DNA of 64,000 nucleotides. Source: Hyphomicrobiaceae bacterium. Lineage in GTDB: Bacteria; Pseudomonadota; Alphaproteobacteria; Rhizobiales; Hyphomicrobiaceae. Location: the NCBI GenBank assembly GCA_022844225.1, contig JALHMC010000013.1, positions 1 through 64,000 on the forward strand. Direction: 5' to 3'. The notes under the pieces were generated by a model, which saw only the letters and a program-made list of their open reading frames with translations, was not told the DNA's origin and ran no database searches. The first letter of the stretch is position 1. Every line of letters starts with the position of its first letter. Shown here piece after piece: positions 35,208 to 45,397 of the stretch. A program made the position numbers and the translations under genes.

Positions 35208-37301
35208 ATGGCGAAGGTCGATGTCGAGGCACTCGGCGACGTGGTCGTGGTTCGTCTCTCGAACCCACCAGTGAACGCTCTGGCGCACGGCGTACGGACT
35301 GGATTGCAGGCTGCGGTCAGGGCGGCGAACGCAAACCCGGCAATCAAGGCCATTGTCGTGACCGGCCAGGGGCGCGCCTTCTCGGCCGGGGCCGATATTG
35401 CGGAATTCGCTGCCGGGCTCAAACAGCCGGGGCTCCCCGAGGTGATCGACGAGCTGGAAGCCTCGGCGAAGCCCGTGGTCGCGGCGGTCAACGGCTTGGC
35501 GCTAGGCGGTGGTCTCGAGGTGGCCCTCGGGTGCCACTACCGCGTCATCGATCGCTCGGTAGCGCAGCTCGGCTTGCCCGAAGTTAAGATCGGTATTCTA
35601 CCCGGCGCGGGCGGGACACAGCGCCTGCCGCGCCTGATCGGCGTCGAGGCCGCGCTCGACATGATCGTCTCTGGCAACTTTATCAACGCGGCCGCGGCAG
35701 AGAAAAACGGACTTGCCGACCGGGTCGCCGAGGGCAACGTGGTCGAGGCGGCCGTCGCCTATGCCCGCGAGCTCGTGGCGGCCGGCAAAGGCGCCCGCCC
35801 GCTCTCCGCCAAGCGCATCGAGCCGTCGTCCATCCCGAGCGATCTCTTCGACAAAGGTCTGGCCACCCTCGGCAAGCATCCGTCCGGCCCCATGGCCGCC
35901 AAGCACTGCATCGCGGCCGTCGAGGCTGCTGTCGGGAGCGACTACAGGTCGGGTGTCGCGCGCGAGGCGGCTCTCTTCGCCGAACTCGCTGCTAGTCCCT
36001 ATGCCAAAGCGCTGCAGTACGCCTTCTTCGCGGAACGTAAGGCGGCCGACATTCCCGATATCGGCAAGGACGTGAGGCCACGGGCCGTCGAGACCATCGG
36101 TGTCGTCGGTGCGGGAACAATGGGTGTCGGCATTTCGCTCGCGTTCCTGCAGGCCGGCTTTCCGGTCACCGTCGTCGAGATGAAGCCGGAAGCACTTGAG
36201 CGGGGTCTCGGCCGCATCCGCGAGACAATCGCGTCCAACGTCAAGCGTGGACGCATGGCGCAAGACAAAGCCGATAAGCTTCTATCCGGGCTCACCGGCT
36301 CGCTCGACTTCAACGACCTTCGGAACGCCGACTTCATCGTCGAAGCGGTCTTCGAGAAAATGTCCGTGAAGCAGGACGTGTTTCGCAAATTGGACGCGGT
36401 CGCTAAGAAAGGCGCTGTGCTGGCGTCGAACACCTCGACGCTTGACGTAGACCAGATCGCGGCGGTTACCGGCCGGCCCGAGGATGTGCTCGGCACGCAT
36501 TTCTTTTCGCCGGCGAATATCATGCGCCTGCTTGAGGTCGTCCGGGGAGCGAAGACCGCGAAGGACACCTTGGCCACGGCCATGGCGGTTGCAAAGCGCA
36601 TCAACAAAGTCGGAGTCGTAGCCGGTGTCTGTTTCGGCTTCATCGGCAACCGCATGGTCGAGGCCTATCTCGAGGAAGTCCAGGCGATGCTGCTCGAGGG
36701 CGCAACGCCGGCCGAGATCGATGGCGCGCTCGAGGCCTGGGGTCTGGCCATGGGTCCGAATGCCATGATGGACCTTGCCGGAATCGACGTCGGCTACCTG
36801 ATCCGCCGTGAGCACCCGCTCTCCGAAGAGCGCCGTCGCCTCTACCGGGTGACGGACAAGATCTCCGAACTCGGCCGTCACGGCCAGAAAACCGGTGCGG
36901 GTTATTACACATATGATGGCCGAACGCGCATTCCCGACCACGCTATTGTCGCCATGTTCGAGGAGGAAGCGCGCGCGCAAAAGATCAATCGGCGCACACT
37001 GGCGCCCGAGGAGATCGTCGAGCGGTGCCTCTTGCGCCTCGCCAACGAGGGAGCCCAGCTTCTCGATGAGGGGATCGCGCTGCGAGCCTCCGACATCGAT
37101 ACCATCTACCTGACCGGCTACGGCTTCCCGGCTTGGCGAGGCGGGCCCATGTGGCAGATCGAGAATGCCATCGGCCTCGAGGAGACGGCCGCAAAGGTTC
37201 GCGCCTACGAGACGAAGTACGGTCCGCGCTGGAAACTGGCGCCCCTGATTGAGAAGTGCGCGCGAGAAAGGGGCTCATTGGCGACGGCCGGGAAGGGGTA
37301 G
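35208..37301 (+). CDS. Bifunctional enoyl-CoA hydratase / 3-hydroxyacyl-CoA dehydrogenase (FadB/FadJ-type)
   Basis: A 697-residue fusion for beta-oxidation of S-specific intermediates. Residues about 1-190 are an enoyl-CoA hydratase with oxyanion-hole loop ([10 protein letters not shown]) and both catalytic Glu ([11 protein letters not shown] and [14 protein letters not shown]). Residues about 295-590 are the NAD-binding and C-terminal dehydrogenase domains, with [20 protein letters not shown], the catalytic His in [17 protein letters not shown] and a second C-terminal helical repeat. Length and order match the Rhizobiales FadJ-like form without the N-terminal isomerase of FadB. It faces the acyl-CoA ligase gene. 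Confidence 0.94.
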   Translation: MAKVDVEALGDVVVVRLSNPPVNALAHGVRTGLQAAVRAANANPAIKAIVVTGQGRAFSAGADIAEFAAGLKQPGLPEVIDELEASAKPVVAAVNGLALGGGLEVALGCHYRVIDRSVAQLGLPEVKIGILPGAGGTQRLPRLIGVEAALDMIVSGNFINAAAAEKNGLADRVAEGNVVEAAVAYARELVAAGKGARPLSAKRIEPSSIPSDLFDKGLATLGKHPSGPMAAKHCIAAVEAAVGSDYRSGVAREAALFAELAASPYAKALQYAFFAERKAADIPDIGKDVRPRAVETIGVVGAGTMGVGISLAFLQAGFPVTVVEMKPEALERGLGRIRETIASNVKRGRMAQDKADKLLSGLTGSLDFNDLRNADFIVEAVFEKMSVKQDVFRKLDAVAKKGAVLASNTSTLDVDQIAAVTGRPEDVLGTHFFSPANIMRLLEVVRGAKTAKDTLATAMAVAKRINKVGVVAGVCFGFIGNRMVEAYLEEVQAMLLEGATPAEIDGALEAWGLAMGPNAMMDLAGIDVGYLIRREHPLSEERRRLYRVTDKISELGRHGQKTGAGYYTYDGRTRIPDHAIVAMFEEEARAQKINRRTLAPEEIVERCLLRLANEGAQLLDEGIALRASDIDTIYLTGYGFPAWRGGPMWQIENAIGLEETAAKVRAYETKYGPRWKLAPLIEKCARERGSLATAGKG

Positions 37302-37331
37302 GGTAGGCGAGGCCGCGCGGGCTCATCGCTG

Positions 37332-38540
37332 TTACGTCGACACGTGCGGCGCAGCCCCGCGGCCCATGATCCGATCGATCTCGTCTGGCCCATAGCCGAT
37401 CTCGGCCAGCACTTCGGCGGTGTGTTCCCCGAGTTGCGGCGCCGGCAACTTGTCCTCGCGCATGCCGCCCGAGAACCTGTTGGCGATTTTCGTGCGCCGG
37501 ATGGTGCCTTCGCTGGGATGTTCCTCAGTCTCGAAGAAGCCGACATCGGCAAGATGCGGATCGTCGAAGAGATCGTCGATCGAATTGTACCGAGCTGCCG
37601 GGATCTGCAACTCATCGAAGATGGCGATCCAGTCCGCAGTCGCCTTCTGAAGGAGGCCTTCTGCCCTGACATCGAAATAGGCGTCGGCATTCTCGCTGCG
37701 CAGTTGAGCGTTGCGAAAGCGCGGATCGTCTTGCAACTCCGGGCGGCCTATGGCGCGGAAGAATGCGAAGGCCTGCGCATCGGTGTTGGGGCTGATCGTG
37801 ATGTAGCTGTCCTTCGTCGGTAACGGCCGGTAGTCGGGGGACAGCAGTCGGTTGTCGCCACTCTCGCCCGTCGGAGGAATGAACGTAGCGGCGCCCATGT
37901 GCTCGGACGTTACGAACGAGGCCATGTTCTCGAGCATCGGCACCTGGATCGCCTCGCCCCGGCCGGTCTTCTCGCGGCGATAGAGTGCGAAGCCGATCGC
38001 CTGGGCGGCGATCAGGCCGGAGACGTGATCGGTCATCACCATCGGCACGAAGCGAGGTTCCCCAATGGCACGCTCGAACGTGCCTGCGACGCCCGAGAGA
38101 CTCTGAATGATCGGGTCGTAGGCCGGCTTGTCGTAGTAGCGACCTCCCAGTCCGAAGGCGAGGATCGAGCAGTGGATCAAGCGCGGGTTGAGCTTCTGCA
38201 GCGAGGTCGCATCCAGGCCCGCCCGCTCGAGCGCGTTGGGTCGGACATTCGAGACGAACACGTCCGCGCCCTCAATCAGCTTGAGCATGGCAGCGTGACC
38301 GGCCGCCGCCTTGAGATCGAGCACAATCGAACGCTTATTGCGATTGAAGTTGAGAAACTTGCCCGACATGCCGGGATTACGCGTGCCCCTCGCCATGGTG
38401 CGCAGAAGATCGCCGCCACCAGGCGCCTCGACCTTGATCACATCGGCGCCCTGGTCCGCGAGCGTGCGCGTGCAGATCGGCCCTACGACCACCGACGTCT
38501 GGTCGATCACGCGAATGCCGTCGAGTGGTCCGCCGCCCAT
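37332..38540 (-). CDS. CaiB/BaiF (family III) CoA-transferase
   Basis: A 402-residue family III CoA-transferase. The start LDGIRVIDQTSVVVGP, LADQGADVIKVEAPGGGD and KRSIVLDLK are typical, and the catalytic Asp is D171 in VMTDHVSGL. Members move CoA between organic acids such as formate, oxalate, carnitine, crotonobetaine, mesaconate or succinate. It follows, by 19 bases, an acyl-CoA ligase similar to the carnitine ligase CaiC, so the pair may activate and transfer CoA to one substrate. It converges on the FadJ-like gene, about 30 bases away. Confidence 0.9.
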   Translation of the reverse strand: MGGGPLDGIRVIDQTSVVVGPICTRTLADQGADVIKVEAPGGGDLLRTMARGTRNPGMSGKFLNFNRNKRSIVLDLKAAAGHAAMLKLIEGADVFVSNVRPNALERAGLDATSLQKLNPRLIHCSILAFGLGGRYYDKPAYDPIIQSLSGVAGTFERAIGEPRFVPMVMTDHVSGLIAAQAIGFALYRREKTGRGEAIQVPMLENMASFVTSEHMGAATFIPPTGESGDNRLLSPDYRPLPTKDSYITISPNTDAQAFAFFRAIGRPELQDDPRFRNAQLRSENADAYFDVRAEGLLQKATADWIAIFDELQIPAARYNSIDDLFDDPHLADVGFFETEEHPSEGTIRRTKIANRFSGGMREDKLPAPQLGEHTAEVLAEIGYGPDEIDRIMGRGAAPHVST

Positions 38541-38559
38541 GCGATGCTCTCTCTCGTCT

Positions 38560-40179
38560 TCATCCGCGCCGCTTCTTCGATCGAAGATCGATCATTCCCG
38601 GCGCATGGCGCGGGTCGGACTGGTCTGGAAACAAGACATGCTTCTGGATCTTCTGGGTGCCAGTTGTGGGCAGGCTCTCGGCAAAACAGATCCAGCCGGG
38701 CGCCTTATAATAGGCCAGCCGCTCGTTACAGAAACGAAAGATCGCCTCGGCGGTGTCCGTCCCCGATGCACCAGACCGTGTCACGATGCAGGCCAGCACT
38801 TCCTCCTCGCGCACCTCGTCCTTTACGGCGAGTACAGCAGCTTGCGCCACATCCGGATGCGTCAGCAGGGTGGCTTCGACCTCCGCCGCAGCGATGTTCT
38901 CGCCCGAACGCCTGATGATGTTCTTCTTGCGATCGACGAAATGGTGCATGCCGTCCGAACCACGCCAGACAGTATCCCCCGTGTGGAACCAGCCGCCTCG
39001 CCACCCCTTCTCCGTTTCCTCGTCGTTCTTTAGGTAACCCGAGAAGGCGCCTCTTCGTGGCGTTGCCGCGGAATGGCGCACCACCATCTCGCCGGGCGTG
39101 TGGTCGGCCACGTCTCGGTCGTTGTCGTCGACGACGCGGACGTCGAAGCCGGGTACGGCCTTGCCGAACGCTCGCGTGCCGACTTGGCGCGGATGGTGGG
39201 TGTCGCCGAGCACCCGGCAGAACTCGGTCATGCCCCAGATCTCGATCAGTGGAAAACCGAAGCGCGTTTCGAACACGCTATGCAACTCGGGTTCGATGCC
39301 TGCGCCAATTCCGAAGCGGACGGTGTGATCACGGTCAGCTCCGGATGGCGGCTGGTTGAGCAGCATCGGCGCAACGATTCCCAGATAGTGGACGATCGTC
39401 GCCCGTGTCGCCTTGACCTCCCGCCACCAGCGCGTCGGGGCAAACCGATCGGTTTGAACTTGGCAGCAGCCCGCCGCTACGGCGCCGAACAGTGAGACGA
39501 CGCCGGCGTTCAAATGGTAAAGTGGCAGCGGGTTATAGATGCGGTCTCTGCCAGGATCGAGAGCGGCCAATCCGCCAAGGTTCGCATACCAGGCGCCGCA
39601 GCTCACTTCGTAGCCGTGCGAAAGCATGCAGCCCTTCGGGCGCCCTGTCGTGCCGGACGTGTAGAGGATCTGCGCTTCGGTTGCGGGGTTCGGTGCTCCG
39701 GATACCGCAGGCGATGGGGCATTGGGAGGTGGAAGGCCGTCCTGCGGCAAATGCACAACAGGTCGATGCCGGCTTTCGGTCAGTGCTGCCCCGATCTGCT
39801 CCCGACGCGAACCGAGCGTGAGTATCAGCGCAGGCTCGGAGTGCTCGAGCAGGTAGGCGGTCTCGGCGGGGCGATAGTCCGGGTTGATGGGCACAATGGA
39901 TGCGCCGAGCGAATTGAGCGCCAGGCGATGCAAGACGTGCTCTGGCCGGTTCTCTAGCAGCATCGCTACACGGTGCCCGAGGCCATAGCCGGCGCTACGG
40001 TACATCTCGATCAGTCGCCTGATCTCGCTATCGGCTTCCCCGTACGCGATCTCGTAACCGGCCCTCAGGTAGCTGCGGTCGGGGTTCGGGGGTACGGCGA
40101 GAAACGGCCGGTCCGACCAGCGAGTGACCGCGCTTGCCCAGAATTCGCCTATGGTAATGTCGTCGCGAACGTCCGCCAT
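38560..40179 (-). CDS. Acyl-CoA ligase, CaiC-like
   Basis: A 539-residue ANL-superfamily ligase. Motifs: ILYTSGTTGRPKGCMLSHG for the P-loop, IWGMTEFCR, GWFHTGDTVWRGSDG, VDRKKNIIRRSGENI, and a C-terminal Lys in LPTTGTQKIQKHVL. Overall it looks nearer to crotonobetaine/carnitine-type ligases than to long-chain ligases, but substrate prediction is tentative. The CoA-transferase gene starts 19 bases after its stop. It is divergent from queA with 94 bases between. Confidence 0.88.
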   Translation of the reverse strand: MADVRDDITIGEFWASAVTRWSDRPFLAVPPNPDRSYLRAGYEIAYGEADSEIRRLIEMYRSAGYGLGHRVAMLLENRPEHVLHRLALNSLGASIVPINPDYRPAETAYLLEHSEPALILTLGSRREQIGAALTESRHRPVVHLPQDGLPPPNAPSPAVSGAPNPATEAQILYTSGTTGRPKGCMLSHGYEVSCGAWYANLGGLAALDPGRDRIYNPLPLYHLNAGVVSLFGAVAAGCCQVQTDRFAPTRWWREVKATRATIVHYLGIVAPMLLNQPPSGADRDHTVRFGIGAGIEPELHSVFETRFGFPLIEIWGMTEFCRVLGDTHHPRQVGTRAFGKAVPGFDVRVVDDNDRDVADHTPGEMVVRHSAATPRRGAFSGYLKNDEETEKGWRGGWFHTGDTVWRGSDGMHHFVDRKKNIIRRSGENIAAAEVEATLLTHPDVAQAAVLAVKDEVREEEVLACIVTRSGASGTDTAEAIFRFCNERLAYYKAPGWICFAESLPTTGTQKIQKHVLFPDQSDPRHAPGMIDLRSKKRRG

Positions 40180-40273
40180 GCCCCCGCTGCTCCCGCCCTG
40201 CTGTTCGACGCGCCTACCCTTGCGTTCGGCATGGTAGAGTCATCCTGGCCCCCACCGCAAACGAAGCCGAGGC

Positions 40274-41380
<1,107 letters not shown>

Positions 41381-41461
41381 GCTACGCGAGCCCAGATGCT
41401 TGACCCGGTCTGACCAATGTGAATGGTGCTGTCCCGACGGTAAAGCATCCGAAAGCAGCGT

Positions 41462-42592
41462 ATGACGCCCACGTTCTCCTTTCGCCTCCTTGCGACCGAT
41501 GGCGCCGCGCGTCGAGGCGAGATCGTGACTCCGCGCGGTGTGATCCGTACGCCCGCGTTCATGCCGGTCGGCACCGTCGGCACGGTGAAGGCGCTCTATC
41601 CGGAGCAGGTACGAGACGCCGGCGCCGACATCATTCTCGGCAATGTCTATCACCTGATGCTCAGGCCCGGCGCCGAGCGCGTCGCGCGCCTCGGTGGCCT
41701 GCACAGCTTTATGCGTTGGAACGGACCGATCCTGACCGACAGTGGCGGCTTCCAGGTCATGAGCCTCAGTCAGATCCGTAAGATCACCGAGGAGGGCGCC
41801 ACGTTCCAGTCGCATCTCGATGGCTCGCGGCACCTGCTGACGCCGGAGCGCTCCATCGAGATCCAGTGCCTGCTCGGTGCCGATATCCAGATGCAACTCG
41901 ACGAGTGCATCGAGCATCCGGCCGAGCATTCCGAAGCCGAGCGCGCGATGGAGCTTTCGGTCCGCTGGGCCGAGCGCTCACGGGAGGCGTTCGAGCGACT
42001 GGCTAAGCCTGGCCAAGCGTTGTTCGGTATCGTGCAGGGAAGCGTCTACGACGACCTCCGCCGCCGCTCGGCCGAGGCGCTCGTCGCCATGGACCTCCCC
42101 GGATATGCGGTGGGCGGTCTCGCCGTCGGCGAGGGGCATGACATCATGCTCCGCACGCTGGAGAGCACGCTGCCGCATCTCCCGAGGAACAAGCCGCGCT
42201 ACTTAATGGGCGTCGGTACGCCCGAGGATCTGATCGAGGCGGTCGCGCGGGGAATCGATATGTTCGATTGCGTCATGCCAACCCGCAATGGCCGCCACGG
42301 CCTCGCCTTCACCTGGGATGGTCGCGTCAACCTCAAGAATGCGAAGCACGCCGAGGACTTGTCCCCCATCGATCTGAACAGCACCTGCCCGGCCGCCCGC
42401 GACTATTCCCGCGCCTACCTTCACCATCTCGTCAAATCCGGCGAAATGCTCGGCTCCATGCTGCTGTCATGGGTGAATACGGCCTTCTACCAGGAGCTGA
42501 TGGGTGCCATGCGCGCGGCGATTGAGGAGGGCCGGTTCGCGGCTTGGGCGGAGGCGACGAAGGAGCGCATGCGCGGGCAGAAACTGGAGTGA
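41462..42592 (+). CDS. tgt: tRNA-guanine transglycosylase, zinc ligands apparently lost
   Basis: Tgt swaps guanine-34 of certain tRNAs for preQ1. The 376-residue protein has the nucleophile region [20 protein letters not shown], and the second catalytic Asp in [14 protein letters not shown], so the active site is intact. The C-terminal zinc motif CxCxxC...H of bacterial enzymes should be at 307, 309, 312 and 338; here it reads S307, C309, A312 and V338 ([17 protein letters not shown], later [11 protein letters not shown]). Three of the four ligands are gone although the flanking helix is well conserved. The gene is not truncated or shifted, so this looks like a natural variant. Confidence 0.95.
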   Translation: MTPTFSFRLLATDGAARRGEIVTPRGVIRTPAFMPVGTVGTVKALYPEQVRDAGADIILGNVYHLMLRPGAERVARLGGLHSFMRWNGPILTDSGGFQVMSLSQIRKITEEGATFQSHLDGSRHLLTPERSIEIQCLLGADIQMQLDECIEHPAEHSEAERAMELSVRWAERSREAFERLAKPGQALFGIVQGSVYDDLRRRSAEALVAMDLPGYAVGGLAVGEGHDIMLRTLESTLPHLPRNKPRYLMGVGTPEDLIEAVARGIDMFDCVMPTRNGRHGLAFTWDGRVNLKNAKHAEDLSPIDLNSTCPAARDYSRAYLHHLVKSGEMLGSMLLSWVNTAFYQELMGAMRAAIEEGRFAAWAEATKERMRGQKLE

Positions 42593-42598
42593 CTGCGG

Positions 42599-43606
42599 TT
42601 ATCGGTCGGCCGCGCCCCTCGCAGCGGCATCCGCCTCTCGCTCGCGGCGCCGCTCGTTGTGTACGACTCGCTCCCGATGCACCATGTAGACGCCGGATGC
42701 GATCACGATCGCTGCTCCAACCAATGTCCATTGATCCGGCACCTGGCCGAAGACGAGATAGCCACCCGCGACGTGGGTGATGAGCCCGAGATAGATGAAC
42801 GGCGCCAGCGCGGACGCCGGGGCATGGCGGTAGGCGAGAATGAAGATGAAATGCCCCAGCCCGCCCCAGAACCCCATGGAGATCAGAAGCGCCCACGTCA
42901 GCGCATCCGTGGGCCAGACCCAATCGACCATGGCCAGCGGCCCCATCACGAAGGTTCCGGCAAGGAGCGAGTAAAACAGTGTGATTTCCGGCGCGTCGTA
43001 CGTGGCGAGATAGCGCGTCAGCAACATGAACACGGCGTAGCAGAGCATCGAGCCAAAAGCGAAGACGAGCGCCGGCTCGAACGCTGTGAAGCCGGGCCGC
43101 ACGGCCACCAGGATGCCTGAGAAACCGACCAGAATAGCGATCATCCTACGCCACCGGATCCACTCCCCGAGAAACGGTCCCGCCAGCAATGCGACCAGGA
43201 ACGGTGCCAGGAAATAGACGGTCTGCGTCTGGTCCAGCCGAAGTGTGCGTAGTGCCAGGAAGTTCAGGAACGTCGATCCGAGCATCAGGCACGAGCGGGC
43301 GATCTGATGCCAGAACCGCTGCGTCGATAGGAGGCGCGGGATCGAAACGACCCCCATGACCATCAGGATCAGCACGAACTGGCTGACGAAACGCAGCCAG
43401 ACGACCTGCGTGACTGGCAGCTTCGCCACCGAGGCCATGCATTTCGCGGTCGTGTCGAGGCACGAGAACAGGCCCAACGCCAGCAGCATGAATCCGATAC
43501 CCTTGAGGGCATCCGGAGCGAGCGTCGTGGCCTTGGCTTTGCGCTGCATCGGTCTCGATGGCTCGGAGACGCCGGGCCGAATCCCGGACATGCGGGTGTC
43601 TATCAT
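42599..43606 (-). CDS. EamA/DMT family transporter
   Basis: A 335-residue ten-helix inner-membrane protein of the drug/metabolite transporter superfamily. Two EamA repeats are visible: IGFMLLALGLFSCLDTTAKC through PFLGEWIRWRRMIAILVGFSGI in the first half, and SMLCYAVFMLLTRYLA to ALAPFIYLGLITHVAGGYLVFG in the second. A charged tail follows. The start is uncertain: ATG codons at three places precede the first helix and none has a strong ribosome site. It converges with tgt, 6 bases apart. Cargo unknown. Confidence 0.87.
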   Translation of the reverse strand: MIDTRMSGIRPGVSEPSRPMQRKAKATTLAPDALKGIGFMLLALGLFSCLDTTAKCMASVAKLPVTQVVWLRFVSQFVLILMVMGVVSIPRLLSTQRFWHQIARSCLMLGSTFLNFLALRTLRLDQTQTVYFLAPFLVALLAGPFLGEWIRWRRMIAILVGFSGILVAVRPGFTAFEPALVFAFGSMLCYAVFMLLTRYLATYDAPEITLFYSLLAGTFVMGPLAMVDWVWPTDALTWALLISMGFWGGLGHFIFILAYRHAPASALAPFIYLGLITHVAGGYLVFGQVPDQWTLVGAAIVIASGVYMVHRERVVHNERRREREADAAARGAADR

Positions 43607-43667
43607 GAGGCGCCGAGAAGTGCGCAGAGTCCTCACGCACCGCAAGACATGAAGCCCCGCCCGGCAG

Positions 43668-43892
43668 TCAGTTGGTCGGCACAAGCGCGGCTCGGGCGAG
43701 CTTCATCGCGCCGAGCAACCACGGTATGGCGTGGTAGACGAGATCGAAGATGTCGAGCGGCTTCGACAGTGTCCCCGCCGCGAGCATCTTGAGTTTCTCC
43801 CAGATATGCGGCTCCGGCGAAAACGGGGCGAGACCGAGCGTCACGATGCCGATGATGACGACCCACCAGGGAACAGAGTCGAGCCACGCCAT
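43668..43892 (-). CDS. Small membrane protein (family sometimes labelled RND transporter)
   Basis: A 74-residue protein with two hydrophobic segments: PWWVVIIGIVTLGLAPF and AIPWLLGAMKLARAAL, joined by a loop with PHIWEKLKMLAAGTLSKPLDIFD. The loop pattern (EPH, W, KLKMLxAG, P-DIFDL) recurs in short proteins I recall from proteobacteria that databases often call RND transporter by mistake; a real pump function is not supported by this size. The chosen ATG starts MAWLDSVPWW. Upstream in-frame extension lacks hydrophobic or family features. Confidence 0.72.
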   Translation of the reverse strand: MAWLDSVPWWVVIIGIVTLGLAPFSPEPHIWEKLKMLAAGTLSKPLDIFDLVYHAIPWLLGAMKLARAALVPTN

Positions 43893-44107
43893 GGCCGTTG
43901 CCTCCGATTGGTGCCCCAAGGCACGCAGCTTTCGGTATTCTCGGCTCTCGCCGACGACAACGTCAGTGACATTGTCACGGCGATCCACGTCAGCAGCCCG
44001 CTTGACCTTTACTATCAGGGCCGCGGCAATTGCGGGGCTCGCCAAACCAGCCTAGCTTGGCGGCCGACATCACCCCCATCAACGCCGCTGTCCATCCGGA
44101 GCCCGCA

Positions 44108-45082
44108 ATGAGCCAGAAGCCGGTCGTCCTCCTCGTGCCACCATCGGAAGAGACGGGAGAGCTCGCCAAGAGCCTCGCTCCCGCCCACATCGAGCTGGTG
44201 CTCGCCCAACCTGGGACGGATGCGTTTCAGGCCGCACTCCCTAAAGCCCAGTTCATGATCTGCTATCCGCACGTCAAGATGGAGGACGCCTTCTACATGG
44301 CCGCCCCGAATATCCGCCTGGTCCAGCTACTGTCTGCTGGCTACGATGCCGTGGACATCGAGGCCGCACGCCGTGCCAGGGTTCCAGTGTCGAACAACGG
44401 CGGCGCCAACGCCATCTCGGTCGCCGAGCACGCCATGATGCTGATGCTGACCGTCGCTCGTCGCGTCGTTTGGCAGCATGCCTCCGTTTCCGGCGGTCGC
44501 TGGCGTGGCAATGGCCCGCCCCCCGCCATGTACGAGCTCTATGACAAGACGCTCGGCATCGTCGGCCTCGGCAATATCGGCCGCAAGGTTGCGCGCCGCG
44601 CCCAGGCTTTTGGAATGAAGATCGAATACTACGACATTAAGCGTCTGACCGAGGACGAGGAGGACGCCCTCGGCGTCAAGTTCCGCCTCCTCACAGAACT
44701 CTTGAGACGCTCCGACTTCGTCTCACTGCACGTCCCGCTTAATGCCTCGACGAAGCATTTGATCGGCGCCCGCGAACTGGCGCTGCTGAAGCCGACCGCG
44801 ATCCTCGTCAACACCTCCCGCGGCCCCGTCATCGACGAGACGGCCATGGCTCGGGCGCTGGAAGCCAAGAAGTTTTTCGGCGCCGGCCTCGACGTTTTCG
44901 ACGAGGAGCCGCCGCCCTCCAGCAACCCGCTCTTCAATCTCGATAACGTGGTGCTGACGGCCCACTTCGCCGGGCCGACTTCGGACAACCACGTCGCCCG
45001 CTTCCGCAACGCGTTCGACAACGTCGAGCGCATGATCCGAGGCGACGCGCCGTTCTGGGTGGTGCCGGAACTGGCTCGGTAG
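44108..45082 (+). CDS. D-isomer-specific 2-hydroxyacid dehydrogenase
   Basis: A 324-residue NAD(P)-dependent enzyme that interconverts 2-oxo acids and D-2-hydroxy acids. The NAD motif is GIVGLGNIGRKVARRAQAF (GLGNIG at 153-158). Catalytic Arg is R238 (NTSRGPVIDE), Glu is E267 (DVFDEEPP) and His is H286 (LTAHFAGPT), all present. Substrate could be glyoxylate, hydroxypyruvate or a branched oxo acid; with malyl-CoA lyase genes in the region glyoxylate reductase activity is attractive but unproven. An upstream in-frame extension is rejected because it lacks similarity. Confidence 0.92.
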   Translation: MSQKPVVLLVPPSEETGELAKSLAPAHIELVLAQPGTDAFQAALPKAQFMICYPHVKMEDAFYMAAPNIRLVQLLSAGYDAVDIEAARRARVPVSNNGGANAISVAEHAMMLMLTVARRVVWQHASVSGGRWRGNGPPPAMYELYDKTLGIVGLGNIGRKVARRAQAFGMKIEYYDIKRLTEDEEDALGVKFRLLTELLRRSDFVSLHVPLNASTKHLIGARELALLKPTAILVNTSRGPVIDETAMARALEAKKFFGAGLDVFDEEPPPSSNPLFNLDNVVLTAHFAGPTSDNHVARFRNAFDNVERMIRGDAPFWVVPELAR

Positions 45083-45397
45083 AACGAAGCCATCTGACGA
45101 CCCTGAGCTCGATCTCATGAGTGCGTTTGCGGCGACGGCGACTGGTCAATTGGCGCCGTCACACACGCTTTTGAAACTGGATCGGTCACGCGACACTCGC
45201 TGTCCGCGACGGGCGCGGGGCGCCGCCGGTCGAACCCTTACTTCAGGCCCAGCTAACGATGAGATGAGCACTCAGGTACAGGACGGAGGACGCAGTGCGC
45301 GCAGCCATGGGGTTACCGGCCCTCGCGGCCCTTGAAACGAAAACGGCCAAGCCCGAGGGGCTTGGCCGTATGTCGTAGTGCCGATGAGGACAGCGGA
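45083..45397. other. Convergent intergenic region with terminator
   Basis: About 315 bases between the dehydrogenase stop and the convergent porin stop. Apart from the hairpin at its right end I see no convincing gene; a 72-residue frame on the plus strand has no protein-like features or ribosome site. Confidence 0.5.
45343..45369 (-). terminator. Rho-independent terminator of porin gene
   Basis: A perfect 12-base stem (ACGGCCAAGCCC / GGGCTTGGCCGT) with a three-base loop. On the minus strand it is followed by TTTTCGTTTC, a fair U tract, and lies 28 bases beyond the porin stop, so it serves that gene. Confidence 0.85.

Noticed and set aside
45116-45335. A 72-residue frame between the dehydrogenase and the porin terminator
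   Set aside because: No ribosome site, no hydrophobic or conserved pattern, and composition of non-coding shadow.
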